A DNA stretch of 6,687 bases from an uncultured cyanobacterium (GCA_902495705.1 CABUXT010000048.1:1-6687); one strand, 5' to 3'. Counted from the first letter of the stretch, positions 1 through 5,407 are shown. A program made the numbers and translations. The notes: generated by a model from the sequence alone, not told the origin.

Positions 1-22
1 CTGAAACAAGTTCAGCATGACT
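1..22. repeat. End of a dispersed palindromic repeat unit
   Basis: The window opens with a small dyad: CTGAA (1-5), ACAAG spacer, TTCAG (11-15), followed by CATGACT. On the other strand it reads AGTCATGCTGAAC, which resembles a dispersed intergenic repeat edge that I remember from many bacterial genomes. The unit probably continues to the left of the window. Nothing in it looks coding. The identification rests on memory of the repeat style and has not been searched. Confidence 0.5.
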
Positions 23-40
23 AAAAATCAAATGGATAGA

Positions 41-114
41 CCCTGAATCTACGCAGTCGCATAAAACGTGACTCCACTTCGTTTCGCACTCTGCTCCTGT
101 TGTTCAGGGTGACA
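41..114. repeat. Interrupted inverted repeat with a TGACA edge
   Basis: CCCTGAA (41-47) is the exact reverse complement of TTCAGGG (103-109), and the right arm runs straight into TGACA, the same edge motif seen in the neighbouring units. The arms are about 55 bases apart, whereas the similar dyad at 1-15 has a five-base loop. This suggests a short repeat whose loop has been enlarged or interrupted by unrelated sequence (48-102). The ten bases TCAGGGTGAC at 104-113 recur at 6518-6527 on the other flank of the window. Confidence 0.5.
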
Positions 115-135
115 TAAACCGTTTTAAAAAGTCAT

Positions 136-200
136 GTCATTACGAGGAGAAATGTTGAACAAGTAAGACAATAGATTATACAGCGCGACGTAGTAATCCC
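136..200. repeat. Degenerate GTCATTGCGAGGAG-type repeat
   Basis: This stretch starts GTCATTACGAGGAG (136-149) and ends GCGACGTAGTAATCCC (185-200). It resembles a dispersed intergenic repeat I know as GTCATTGCGAGGAG...GACG..GCAATCC. ATTAC (139-143) and GTAAT (193-197) are complementary, as ATTGC and GCAAT are in the form I remember, so the pairing of the ends is kept. It carries no reading frame of note. Confidence 0.5.
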
Positions 201-219
201 CTGCAAACAAGACGAGATG

Positions 220-308
220 TTCCCTCTCCGATGGACACTAGCCGAACCAACGAGCAATGCGAGTTGAGTGAGACTACGTGCCGTATGGCTGAGGGTTAGG
301 GTGAGGGG
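220..308. repeat. CCCTCACCCTAACCCTCTCC-type palindrome, interrupted
   Basis: TTCCCTCTCC (220-229) and GAGGGTTAGGGTGAGGGG (291-308) are the two ends of a common intergenic palindrome; CCCTC at 222-226 pairs with GAGGG at 291-295. Between them lie about 60 bases (230-290) that do not belong to the simple palindrome. This interior is itself bounded by AGCC (240-243) and GGCT (287-290). It could be a nested insertion or a longer variant of the repeat. No gene is visible. Confidence 0.45.
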
Positions 309-353
309 TCTTTAGCATATTTGAACAATATTTGCCTTGTCCGAACCCTCACT

Positions 354-415
354 CGAAATTGTAGTTTTTCGAGTTCCTCTCAAATACAATTTCGGTCTCT
401 CCCATCCGGAGAGAC
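354..415. repeat. Pair of inverted repeats in the left mosaic
   Basis: Two dyads lie next to each other. The first has ten-base arms CGAAATTGTA (354-363) and TACAATTTCG (385-394) with a 21-base loop. The second is a compact hairpin, GTCTCTCC (395-402) with GGAGAGAC (408-415) and a five-base loop CATCC. Directly after comes ATACAGGATGACA, another copy of the TGACA edge. The strong pairing and lack of coding signal mark this as part of the repeat mosaic, not a gene. Confidence 0.6.
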
Positions 416-438
416 ATACAGGATGACATGCAACCCAA

Positions 439-496
439 GAGCCCCTTCAAAAGATTGCTGGAATGACGTAGTTTCCTCGTGCTTTCAAAAGGGCTC
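439..496 (-). repeat. Long-loop hairpin downstream of the ATPase gene
   Basis: On the minus strand the 15-base arm at 482-496 (GAGCCCTTTTGAAAG) can pair fully with the arm at 439-453 (CTTTTGAAGGGGCTC) if three G-U pairs are allowed; on the plus strand the same positions are A-C mismatches. The loop is 28 bases and contains a GTCATTCC edge. It begins 26 bases after the stop codon of the ATPase gene. There is no T-tract after the stem, so it is not a classic terminator. It may be a 3' end structure or simply the first repeat of the mosaic. Confidence 0.45.
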
Positions 497-521
497 AAAC
501 TTTTATTCAATTGTATTTTAT

Positions 522-2141
522 CTAGCCGATGTGTTCTTTATAATCCTTGCCACCGACAATTCTCAAGTGGCGGCTTTCGCCTTCGCCAATTGATTTACTT
601 TCAAGATTGTGTTGTTCAACCAACTCGTGTTGCAGTTTTCTGATTTGTTGGTTTTGCGGTTTCAACTCAACATCTGTCGCACCTGCCAAAATCTTTTCTA
701 TAGCGGATTTGGCTTCATCAAGTGCCTTTTCGGTTATATCGTAAAACGTTTGGCATTCATTTACTTCCGCGATATCCAATGCCTCTTTTATAACCTTTTG
801 GATTTGCGCCATTGAGTTTGTTTTTACATAGAAAATTTGGATTCGATTTTCTTCTGCAGTGCTCAAAACCTTAGCACCACCTTTGATAAAGTTTTTGTGT
901 GCAATCACAATATCTGCATCATCAAGATTACGTGTGATTTCTGCATTCAAATCAAGTCGTTCAATAACCTTTTCTGCGATACTTCTTGATACCGCGTAAA
1001 GGTAGATTTTTTTGAACTTTTTGACATCTTCAACATATTTCTGACGAGAAAAACTGAATTTCAAGCTTTCAGGATGTTCAATTTTGTCATCTAACGCATT
1101 GATTTTATCAAGTACAGTCGGAGCTTTGTCTGCAACAGGTTGAACAGGAGTGCTGAAGTTATAAACCTTGTCAACCTTACGGATTTCAGGTCTGATTGGC
1201 CATCCGCGCAAGATATAGTCAACTGCCTCTGCCGTATCCTTGTATACCGCCAAGGTATTTCTATCAAGGATTTCGATTACGATATCGAAAGTCGGCTGTT
1301 TCTCCCTTTCTAATACAGTTTTCTGTGAAGAACGACGTTTTGCCTCATCATCACCCAATGTTACGGACTGAATACCGCCGACTAAATCTGATAAAGTTGG
1401 ATTCTTGATTAAACTTTCTAAGCTGTTACCGTGAGCGGTTGCAATAAGCATTACACCACGTTCAGCAATTGTTCTTGCTGCTTGTGCCTCAGCCTCTGTA
1501 CCAATCTCATCGACTACGATAACTTCCGGTGTATGGTTTTCTACCGCCTCAATCATCACATCTTTTTGAAATTCAGGTTGTCTAACCTGCATTCTTCTGG
1601 CATGCCCAACCGCAGGATGAGGAGTATCACCATCACCGGCAATTTCGTTAGAAGTATCAACTATCACAACTCGTTTCCCAAGTTCGTCTGCTACCAATCT
1701 TGAAATTTCTCTCAATTTGGTAGTTTTACCAACTCCGGGTTTTCCTAAAAATAATATACTTTTACCTTGCAAGCAGATGTCTTTGATGCAAGAAATAGTA
1801 CCGGTTACAACTCTACCGATTCTGCAAGTAAGACCAACTACTCTGCCTTGTCTGTTTCTGATTGCACTGATTCGGTGAAGAGTACCTGCAATACCTGAAC
1901 GGTTATCAGAGGTGAACTCTTGAACTCTTGAAGTTATATAATCAATATCTTCATACCCAATTTCAGAAGTCCCAAGATATTCAATCTTGCCGTTAGAATG
2001 TCTGATTTCCGGCAAACGTCCTATATCTAAGACAATTTCTATCACATCTTCCATTGCACTATAGTCGATAAGTCTACGAATTCTGTCGGGTAAAATCTCT
2101 ACTAATTTGTCTAAATCATTCTGAAATTGTAAGTTGCTCAT
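522..2141 (-). CDS. Ycf45-like AAA ATPase with C-terminal R3H domain
   Basis: This 539-residue protein has a SpoIIIAA-like P-loop ATPase module and a single-stranded nucleic-acid-binding R3H domain. Visible motifs are a family-typical block GIAGTLHRISAIRNRQGR (83-100), Walker A GKPGVGKTT (133-141), Walker B VIVVDE (207-212) with D211 and E212, and ATAHG (234-238) as the probable sensor segment. Residues about 366-455 form the mixed alpha/beta middle region typical of Ycf45 proteins. The R3H signature is R501-x3-H505, followed by SIGEGESRHLRI. Length fits the cyanobacterial family. I see no signal peptide or membrane segment, so it is probably cytoplasmic. The exact function of the family is not settled; a role in nucleic acid binding or remodelling is inferred from the domains. 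The ATG follows AGAAAGG at a ten-base gap. The gene stands alone, with a 315-base spacer upstream. The similarity to the sporulation ATPase SpoIIIAA does not imply sporulation. Confidence 0.9.
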   Translation of the reverse strand: MSNLQFQNDLDKLVEILPDRIRRLIDYSAMEDVIEIVLDIGRLPEIRHSNGKIEYLGTSEIGYEDIDYITSRVQEFTSDNRSGIAGTLHRISAIRNRQGRVVGLTCRIGRVVTGTISCIKDICLQGKSILFLGKPGVGKTTKLREISRLVADELGKRVVIVDTSNEIAGDGDTPHPAVGHARRMQVRQPEFQKDVMIEAVENHTPEVIVVDEIGTEAEAQAARTIAERGVMLIATAHGNSLESLIKNPTLSDLVGGIQSVTLGDDEAKRRSSQKTVLEREKQPTFDIVIEILDRNTLAVYKDTAEAVDYILRGWPIRPEIRKVDKVYNFSTPVQPVADKAPTVLDKINALDDKIEHPESLKFSFSRQKYVEDVKKFKKIYLYAVSRSIAEKVIERLDLNAEITRNLDDADIVIAHKNFIKGGAKVLSTAEENRIQIFYVKTNSMAQIQKVIKEALDIAEVNECQTFYDITEKALDEAKSAIEKILAGATDVELKPQNQQIRKLQHELVEQHNLESKSIGEGESRHLRIVGGKDYKEHIG

Positions 2142-2164
2142 ATATTCGCTGCCTTTCTATTTTG

Positions 2165-2170
2165 ATTATA
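2165..2170 (-). promoter_or_regulatory. Candidate proximal -10 box for the ATPase gene
   Basis: On the minus strand TATAAT occurs 23 bases before the ATG, which would give a leader of roughly 17 bases containing the ribosome binding site. The hexamer 17 bases further upstream (2188-2193, CTAATA) matches the TTGACA consensus at only three positions. If this is the start, it would need an activator or other help. Confidence 0.4.
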
Positions 2171-2188
2171 ACAAAATATTTTTTGGCT

Positions 2189-2204
2189 ATTAGTCGCGAT
2201 TAAT
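2189..2204. promoter_or_regulatory. TCGCGA-centred dyad, possible operator
   Basis: A 16-base near-perfect palindrome reads ATTA-G-TCGCGA-T-TAAT, with a single mismatched pair (2193 and 2200). The GC-rich core stands out in very AT-rich spacer DNA. It overlaps the -35 position of the proximal candidate promoter of the ATPase gene, which is where a repressor or activator could bind. No known regulator is assigned. Confidence 0.35.
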
Positions 2205-2227
2205 ATTTGTGTATATCTTCTATATAT

Positions 2228-2258
2228 ATTATACTACATGTATCGACAAAATTGTCAT
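2228..2258 (-). promoter_or_regulatory. Candidate distal promoter for the ATPase gene
   Basis: The minus strand has ATGACA (2253-2258, five of six matches to TTGACA), a 19-base spacer, and a perfect TATAAT (2228-2233). The spacer is longer than the usual 17. The -35 lies inside a dyad (2236-2260) in which GACAA (2245-2249) pairs with TTGTC (2252-2256), flanked by ACAT and ATGT. A protein bound there could control this start. It would give a leader of about 80 bases. Confidence 0.4.
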
Positions 2259-2456
2259 GTTTCTTTACTATTTATGTAGCAATTTTAACAAAACTTTACA
2301 TTTGCAAATGGGTTCAAAACGTGTAAAATCAACACTTTTCATTTTAAAAAATAGAAAAAAAATAAATCACTCAACCCATAGATTGAACTTTAAATCAGCT
2401 TGTTACAATCCGAAATAATAGACCCAATTTGTATTACAGGATATTTACAATTAAAA

Positions 2457-2777
2457 CTATGAATTAATTGAATAACGATTGTAGGCACTCACAGCACTAG
2501 TGTATAATGTCGGAATTTGAGTCACTTTGTGCGACAAATAATACGGATTTGTAAACGCTGAAAACACCTCTGCACCTATCGCAGTAGAGGTATTAGCCGC
2601 AATCCTCAGCCCTCTATTATTGATATCAGTTTTGTCAAAAGTTCTTCTGAACGGGTTGTTGCTCTCGTACAAATCGTAAGTCACAGTGTCAATAACCTGA
2701 TTTACAGGAGTTGAATCCACCCAACCTGACAATGCTGAAATATTTTGTTGAAGTCCTGATATACCAAAGATACTCAT
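2457..2777 (-). CDS. Hypothetical 106-residue protein
   Basis: I do not recognise this protein. It is rich in Ser, Asn, Thr, Tyr and Ile, has few lysines and no cysteine, and shows no signal peptide, convincing membrane helix or catalytic motif. The start is MSIFGISGLQQN, and the only methionine is residue 1, so no other ATG start exists downstream. No Shine-Dalgarno sequence precedes the ATG (the upstream bases are TTTAATATATAT), unlike the fab genes, so translation may be weak or leaderless-like. A plausible promoter lies just upstream, and the fab terminator separates it from fabF, so it is probably its own transcription unit. The codon and amino acid pattern looks like real coding sequence and no long frame opposes it. 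It may be a lineage-restricted protein. Confidence 0.6.
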   Translation of the reverse strand: MSIFGISGLQQNISALSGWVDSTPVNQVIDTVTYDLYESNNPFRRTFDKTDINNRGLRIAANTSTAIGAEVFSAFTNPYYLSHKVTQIPTLYTSAVSAYNRYSINS

Positions 2778-2796
2778 ATATATATTAAATCAGAAA

Positions 2797-2825
2797 ATAA
2801 TATTTTTTGCGACAAAAAAGGTAAA
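2797..2825 (-). promoter_or_regulatory. Candidate promoter of the orphan gene
   Basis: On the minus strand TTTACC (2820-2825, four of six to TTGACA) is followed by exactly 17 bases and then TATTAT (2797-2802, five of six to TATAAT). The predicted start would leave a leader of only about a dozen bases before the ATG at 2777. The -35 box is the downstream arm of the fab terminator, so the two signals share sequence. Confidence 0.4.
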
Positions 2826-2847
2826 GTCAAAAAACTTTACCTTTTTT
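2814..2847. terminator. Rho-independent terminator of the fab cluster
   Basis: A perfect 14-bp inverted repeat (2814-2827 with 2834-2847) has a six-base loop. The inner stem GGTAAAGT/ACTTTACC is flanked by six As on one side and six Ts on the other, so it can terminate in both directions. It lies about 60 bases past the fabF stop, with nothing coding between. For minus-strand transcripts the stem ends in TTTTTT. It separates the fatty acid genes from the orphan gene. Confidence 0.85.
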
Positions 2848-2907
2848 ATATTTAAGATTTGTTCTAAAACCTGTCAGACATCATCTGAACAGTCCGAACA
2901 TCATTCA

Positions 2908-4158
2908 CTATTTAACTTCTCTGAAAATCAAAGATGCGTTTTGTCCACCAAAACCGAATGAATTTGAAAGTGCTGCGTGAATTTCAGCTTTAACAGCTTT
3001 GTATGGAACATAATTCAAATCAGCAACTTCTTCATCTTGGTTATCCAAGTTGATTGTTGGAGGAACAACATTGTCATTAATAGCTTTGATACAAGCGATA
3101 GCCTCAGCAGCACCTGTTGCACCAAGCATGTGACCATGCATACTCTTTGTTGAAGTTACATACAAATCAGGGTTAGCTTTTCTGTCACCGAATACTTCTG
3201 CAACAGCGTGAGATTCAGCTTTGTCACCTAAACCTGTACTTGTACCGTGAGTGTTGATATATTGAACTTCACTAGGTTTCATACCTGCATCGTTCAATGC
3301 AAATTGCATTGAGTGGATAGCACCTTGTCCATCCGGAGCAGGAGCAACGATATCGTAAGCATCAGCTGTTTGACCGTAACCTACGATTTCTGCATAAATA
3401 TGAGCACCACGCTTTTTAGCGTGTTCATATTCTTCCAAAATCAATACACCTGCACCTTCTGCCATAACGAAACCGTCTCTGTCTTTGTCGTAAGGACGAG
3501 ATGCTCTTTGAGGTTCGTCATTACGTTTTGACAATGTTCTAGCAGCAGAGAATGCGCCAACACCAACATCACAAATAGTTGCCTCAGAACCACCTGCAAC
3601 CATAACATCAGCATCACCGTATTGGATTGACCTAAATGCGTCACCAATTGAGTGAGAACCTGTTGCACAAGCTGAAACAACAACTTTGTTTAAGCCCTTG
3701 AAACCATATTTCATTGAAATGTTTCCTGATGGCATGTTTACAATCATCATTGGAACTGTGAAAGGAGAACATTTGTTTGGTCCTTTTTCAATGATTCTGA
3801 TATGGTTTTCTTCAAATGTTTTGAACCCGCCTGCAGCAGAGCTAACAATAACCCCTACTCTATATGGGTCTTCTTTTTCTACATCAAGTTTTGAATCCTT
3901 TATAGCTTCATCAGCGGCAACCATAGCAAATTGGATGAATCTATCCATTTTCTTTGCAGCTTTTGGTTCCATGTATTCTTCAGGATGAAAATCTTTAACT
4001 TCACCTGAAATTTTTACGACGTGTTTACTAATATCTATTGATTCAGAAGTAGAGATGCCGCTTTTTCCGGCTTTTAGACTTTCCCAGAATTTTTCAACAC
4101 CTACGCCAAATGGTGTTACTGCTCCCAAACCTGTAATTACTACTCTTCTTTTATCCAT
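2908..4158 (-). CDS. fabF: 3-oxoacyl-ACP synthase II (KAS II)
   Basis: FabF is the elongating condensing enzyme of type II fatty acid synthesis: it takes an acyl chain onto its cysteine, decarboxylates malonyl-ACP and forms 3-oxoacyl-ACP in the cytoplasm. The 416-residue length is normal for a FabF/FabB thiolase-fold enzyme. The catalytic set is complete: Cys164 in VSACATGSHS, His304 in NTHGTSTGLGD, Lys338 in TSTKSM and His343 in HGHMLGATGA. The C-terminal GFGGQN (402-407) carries the gatekeeper Phe403. KAS II and KAS I are hard to separate by eye, but linkage to acpP favours FabF. The start ATG is preceded by AAAAGGG at a nine-base gap, weaker than the sites of fabG and acpP. The gene lies 109 bases downstream of acpP behind two hairpins, so its expression may be set apart from acpP. 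Confidence 0.96.
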   Translation of the reverse strand: MDKRRVVITGLGAVTPFGVGVEKFWESLKAGKSGISTSESIDISKHVVKISGEVKDFHPEEYMEPKAAKKMDRFIQFAMVAADEAIKDSKLDVEKEDPYRVGVIVSSAAGGFKTFEENHIRIIEKGPNKCSPFTVPMMIVNMPSGNISMKYGFKGLNKVVVSACATGSHSIGDAFRSIQYGDADVMVAGGSEATICDVGVGAFSAARTLSKRNDEPQRASRPYDKDRDGFVMAEGAGVLILEEYEHAKKRGAHIYAEIVGYGQTADAYDIVAPAPDGQGAIHSMQFALNDAGMKPSEVQYINTHGTSTGLGDKAESHAVAEVFGDRKANPDLYVTSTKSMHGHMLGATGAAEAIACIKAINDNVVPPTINLDNQDEEVADLNYVPYKAVKAEIHAALSNSFGFGGQNASLIFREVK

Positions 4159-4193
4159 TTAAGATATCCCTTTTCCCTTTAATAATAAATATA

Positions 4194-4229
4194 ATGCGAG
4201 AATGAAATTATAAAATCTCACTCTCGCAT
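4194..4229 (-). promoter_or_regulatory. 16-bp hairpin between acpP and fabF
   Basis: On the minus strand ATGCGAGAGTGAGATT pairs with AATTTCATTCTCGCAT across a four-base loop. Fourteen pairs are Watson-Crick and two are G-U; on the plus strand those two are A-C mismatches, so the structure fits RNA made in the gene direction. It is followed by ATTATATTTATT, not by a clean T-tract, so it may be a leaky terminator, a processing or stabilising structure for the acpP mRNA, or a fabF leader element. Confidence 0.7.
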
Positions 4230-4258
4230 ATATAAAATCCAGTTTTGAAGAAATTCAA
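4229..4258 (-). promoter_or_regulatory. Weak candidate promoter for fabF
   Basis: TTGAAT (4253-4258, four of six) and TATATA (4229-4234, four of six) are separated by 18 bases on the minus strand. If real, the 16-bp hairpin would lie at the start of the fabF leader. The match is modest in AT-rich DNA and readthrough from acpP is at least as likely. Confidence 0.25.
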
Positions 4259-4260
4259 AA
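4243..4260. promoter_or_regulatory. Dyad just after the acpP stop
   Basis: TTTTGAA (4243-4249) and TTCAAAA (4254-4260) form a seven-bp dyad with a four-base centre, seven bases past the acpP stop codon. It could be a small mRNA 3' hairpin or a protein-binding site. Its arms resemble those of the palindrome following fabD (TTTTGTAA/TTACAAAA). Confidence 0.4.
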
Positions 4261-4267
4261 ACTCAAA

Positions 4268-4504
4268 TTAGTGAGATAATTTGCTGTCAATGTATGATAC
4301 AGCATCTTGAACTGTTTGAATTTTTTCTGCGTCTTCATCAGGAATTTCGCATTTGAATTCTTCTTCTAAAGCCATAACTAATTCAACTGTGTCTAATGAA
4401 TCAGCACCTAAATCATCTGTGAAACGAGCTTCAGGTGTAACTAATTTTTCGTCAACACTTAATTGGTCTACTACAACTTTTTTTACTGTGTCTAATGTAC
4501 TCAT
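4268..4504 (-). CDS. acpP: Acyl carrier protein
   Basis: This 78-residue acidic protein is the soluble carrier that holds growing acyl chains on a phosphopantetheine arm. The attachment serine is Ser36 in the motif GADSLDTVELVMALEEEF, which begins helix II and is the surface seen by FabD, FabG and FabF. The four-helix pattern, the acidic helix II and the length are all standard for AcpP. The ATG is set by GAGGA seven bases upstream, a good ribosome binding site. A consensus-like promoter lies in the 101-base gap after fabG, and hairpins follow the stop, so acpP may produce its own abundant short transcript as well as being read from fabD and fabG. Activation needs a holo-ACP synthase, which is not in the window. 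Confidence 0.98.
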   Translation of the reverse strand: MSTLDTVKKVVVDQLSVDEKLVTPEARFTDDLGADSLDTVELVMALEEEFKCEIPDEDAEKIQTVQDAVSYIDSKLSH

Positions 4505-4554
4505 CTTTTTTTCCTCATTAATTAATTGTATTACTAATTTAGTTTTCCTGCTAC

Positions 4555-4583
4555 ATTATACCTTGTTAAATATTTTTTTGCAA
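4555..4583 (-). promoter_or_regulatory. Promoter ahead of acpP
   Basis: The minus strand carries TTGCAA (4578-4583, four of six to TTGACA), a 17-base A/T-rich spacer and a perfect TATAAT (4555-4560). It lies entirely in the fabG-acpP gap and would give a leader of about 45 bases ending in the GAGGA ribosome binding site. Of the promoters in the window, this has the best overall combination of boxes and spacing, in keeping with the high demand for acyl carrier protein. Confidence 0.7.
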
Positions 4584-4605
4584 GAAATTTACATTTTATT
4601 AAAAA

Positions 4606-5337
4606 TTATATCATCAAGCCGCCAGCAACTTCAATTGCTTGACCTGTAACATAATCAGTATCAAGAGCTAAGAACTTAACAACCTTAGCGATATCTTCAG
4701 GTGTACCAAGTCTCTTCATAGGAATAGCGCTCAAGTAATCATCAATATTAGCAAGTTCTGCTGTCATAGCTGTTTGAATAAAACCAGGACATACAGCGTT
4801 TACTCTGATGTTTCTTGAACCAAATTCTTTTGCAAGAGTTTGAGTCAAACCAATCAAACCTGCTTTTGATGCAGAATAGTTTGCTTGACCTGCATTACCG
4901 TGACGACCTACGATACTTGACATATTGATGATAGAACCTTGACGAGCTTTCATCATATATTTGATTACAGCGTGAGTTACACAATAAGCACTTGTTAAGT
5001 TAATTTTGATAACTCTTTCCCATTGTTCCATATCCATTCTGATGAACAAACCGTCCTTTGTAATACCGGCATTGTTCAACAATACATCAATCTTGCCGTG
5101 TTCTGCAATCATTTTATCAACGTTTTCTTGTACTGCAGCAGCATCAGAAACGTCAAATTGATAGAAGTAAGCATTTGCGCCACAAGCTTTGATTTCGTCC
5201 AAAGCAGGTTGAGCTTTTTCAGCATCACAAATATCATTGATAATGATATCACAACCGGCTTTTGCAAGTTCTAAAGCACAAGCTAAACCAATACCACGAG
5301 AACCGCCTGTTACTAATGCAATTTTTCTTTCTGTCAT
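4606..5337 (-). CDS. fabG: 3-oxoacyl-ACP reductase
   Basis: FabG reduces 3-oxoacyl-ACP to 3-hydroxyacyl-ACP with NADPH, the first reduction of each elongation cycle. The 243-residue protein is a classical short-chain dehydrogenase/reductase: the nucleotide-binding TGGSRGIG is at 10-17, NNAG at 88-91, and the catalytic tetrad is Asn113, Ser141, Tyr154 and Lys158 in the YSASK motif. PGFIQTAMT and the C-terminal GGLMI end are typical of FabG rather than other family members. The start is fixed by AAGGAGA seven bases before the ATG. It sits 132 bases after fabD and 101 bases before acpP. Cluster context makes the fatty acid role very likely, although paralogous reductases of this family exist in many genomes. 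Confidence 0.97.
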   Translation of the reverse strand: MTERKIALVTGGSRGIGLACALELAKAGCDIIINDICDAEKAQPALDEIKACGANAYFYQFDVSDAAAVQENVDKMIAEHGKIDVLLNNAGITKDGLFIRMDMEQWERVIKINLTSAYCVTHAVIKYMMKARQGSIINMSSIVGRHGNAGQANYSASKAGLIGLTQTLAKEFGSRNIRVNAVCPGFIQTAMTAELANIDDYLSAIPMKRLGTPEDIAKVVKFLALDTDYVTGQAIEVAGGLMI

Positions 5338-5363
5338 TAATCTTTCTCCTTACTTATAACTTT

Positions 5364-5378
5364 GTCAAATTACTTGAC
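5364..5378. promoter_or_regulatory. GTCAA-N5-TTGAC dyad in the fabG leader
   Basis: GTCAA (5364-5368) and TTGAC (5374-5378) are separated by ATTAC. The dyad lies between the predicted fabG transcription start and its ribosome binding site, a position suited to a repressor site or a small leader hairpin. A second small dyad, AGATA-CAA-TATCT, follows at 5388-5400. Both are short enough to be chance. Confidence 0.3.
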
Positions 5379-5407
5379 CTGATATTCAGATACAATATCT
5401 ATCGACA

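Larger units (their letters stand above)
2142..2456. other. AT-rich intergenic spacer with dyads
   Basis: This 315-base spacer lies between the orphan gene and the ATPase gene. I see no credible coding region: the longest frame (plus strand, 69 codons) is low-complexity and lysine- and tyrosine-rich. It holds two candidate minus-strand promoters, a perfect 12-bp palindrome CATTTGCAAATG (2299-2310), a distant inverted pair ATGGGTT (2308-2314)/AACCCAT (2373-2379), and the dyads listed separately. No clear terminator for the upstream gene is present. Confidence 0.6.

Noticed and set aside
1..520. Possible CRISPR array or integron-like array in the left flank
   Set aside because: The repeated motifs are short, degenerate, irregularly spaced and of several kinds; there is no constant repeat with unique spacers of even size and no cas or integrase gene.
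321..593. Plus-strand 90-codon open frame
   Set aside because: It runs through the palindromic repeats and then antisense to the well-supported C-terminus of the ATPase gene; the composition is repeat-like and there is no ribosome binding site.
522..2141. The ATPase as a sporulation SpoIIIAA protein
   Set aside because: SpoIIIAA is shorter and lacks the C-terminal R3H domain, and no other spoIIIA genes are next to it; the Ycf45 architecture fits better.
2209..2418. Plus-strand 69-codon open frame in the spacer
   Set aside because: It lies in very AT-rich DNA, has low-complexity Tyr/Lys-rich content and no ribosome binding site, and its region is better explained as promoter and dyad DNA for the downstream ATPase gene.
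3441..3683. Minus-strand 80-codon frame inside fabF
   Set aside because: It is a shifted-frame shadow of the FabF core, which is intact and has all catalytic residues in the main frame.
4208..4213. TATAAT in the loop of the acpP-fabF hairpin as a fabF promoter
   Set aside because: On the minus strand no acceptable -35 lies 16-18 bases upstream and the bases are explained by the hairpin loop and its flanks.
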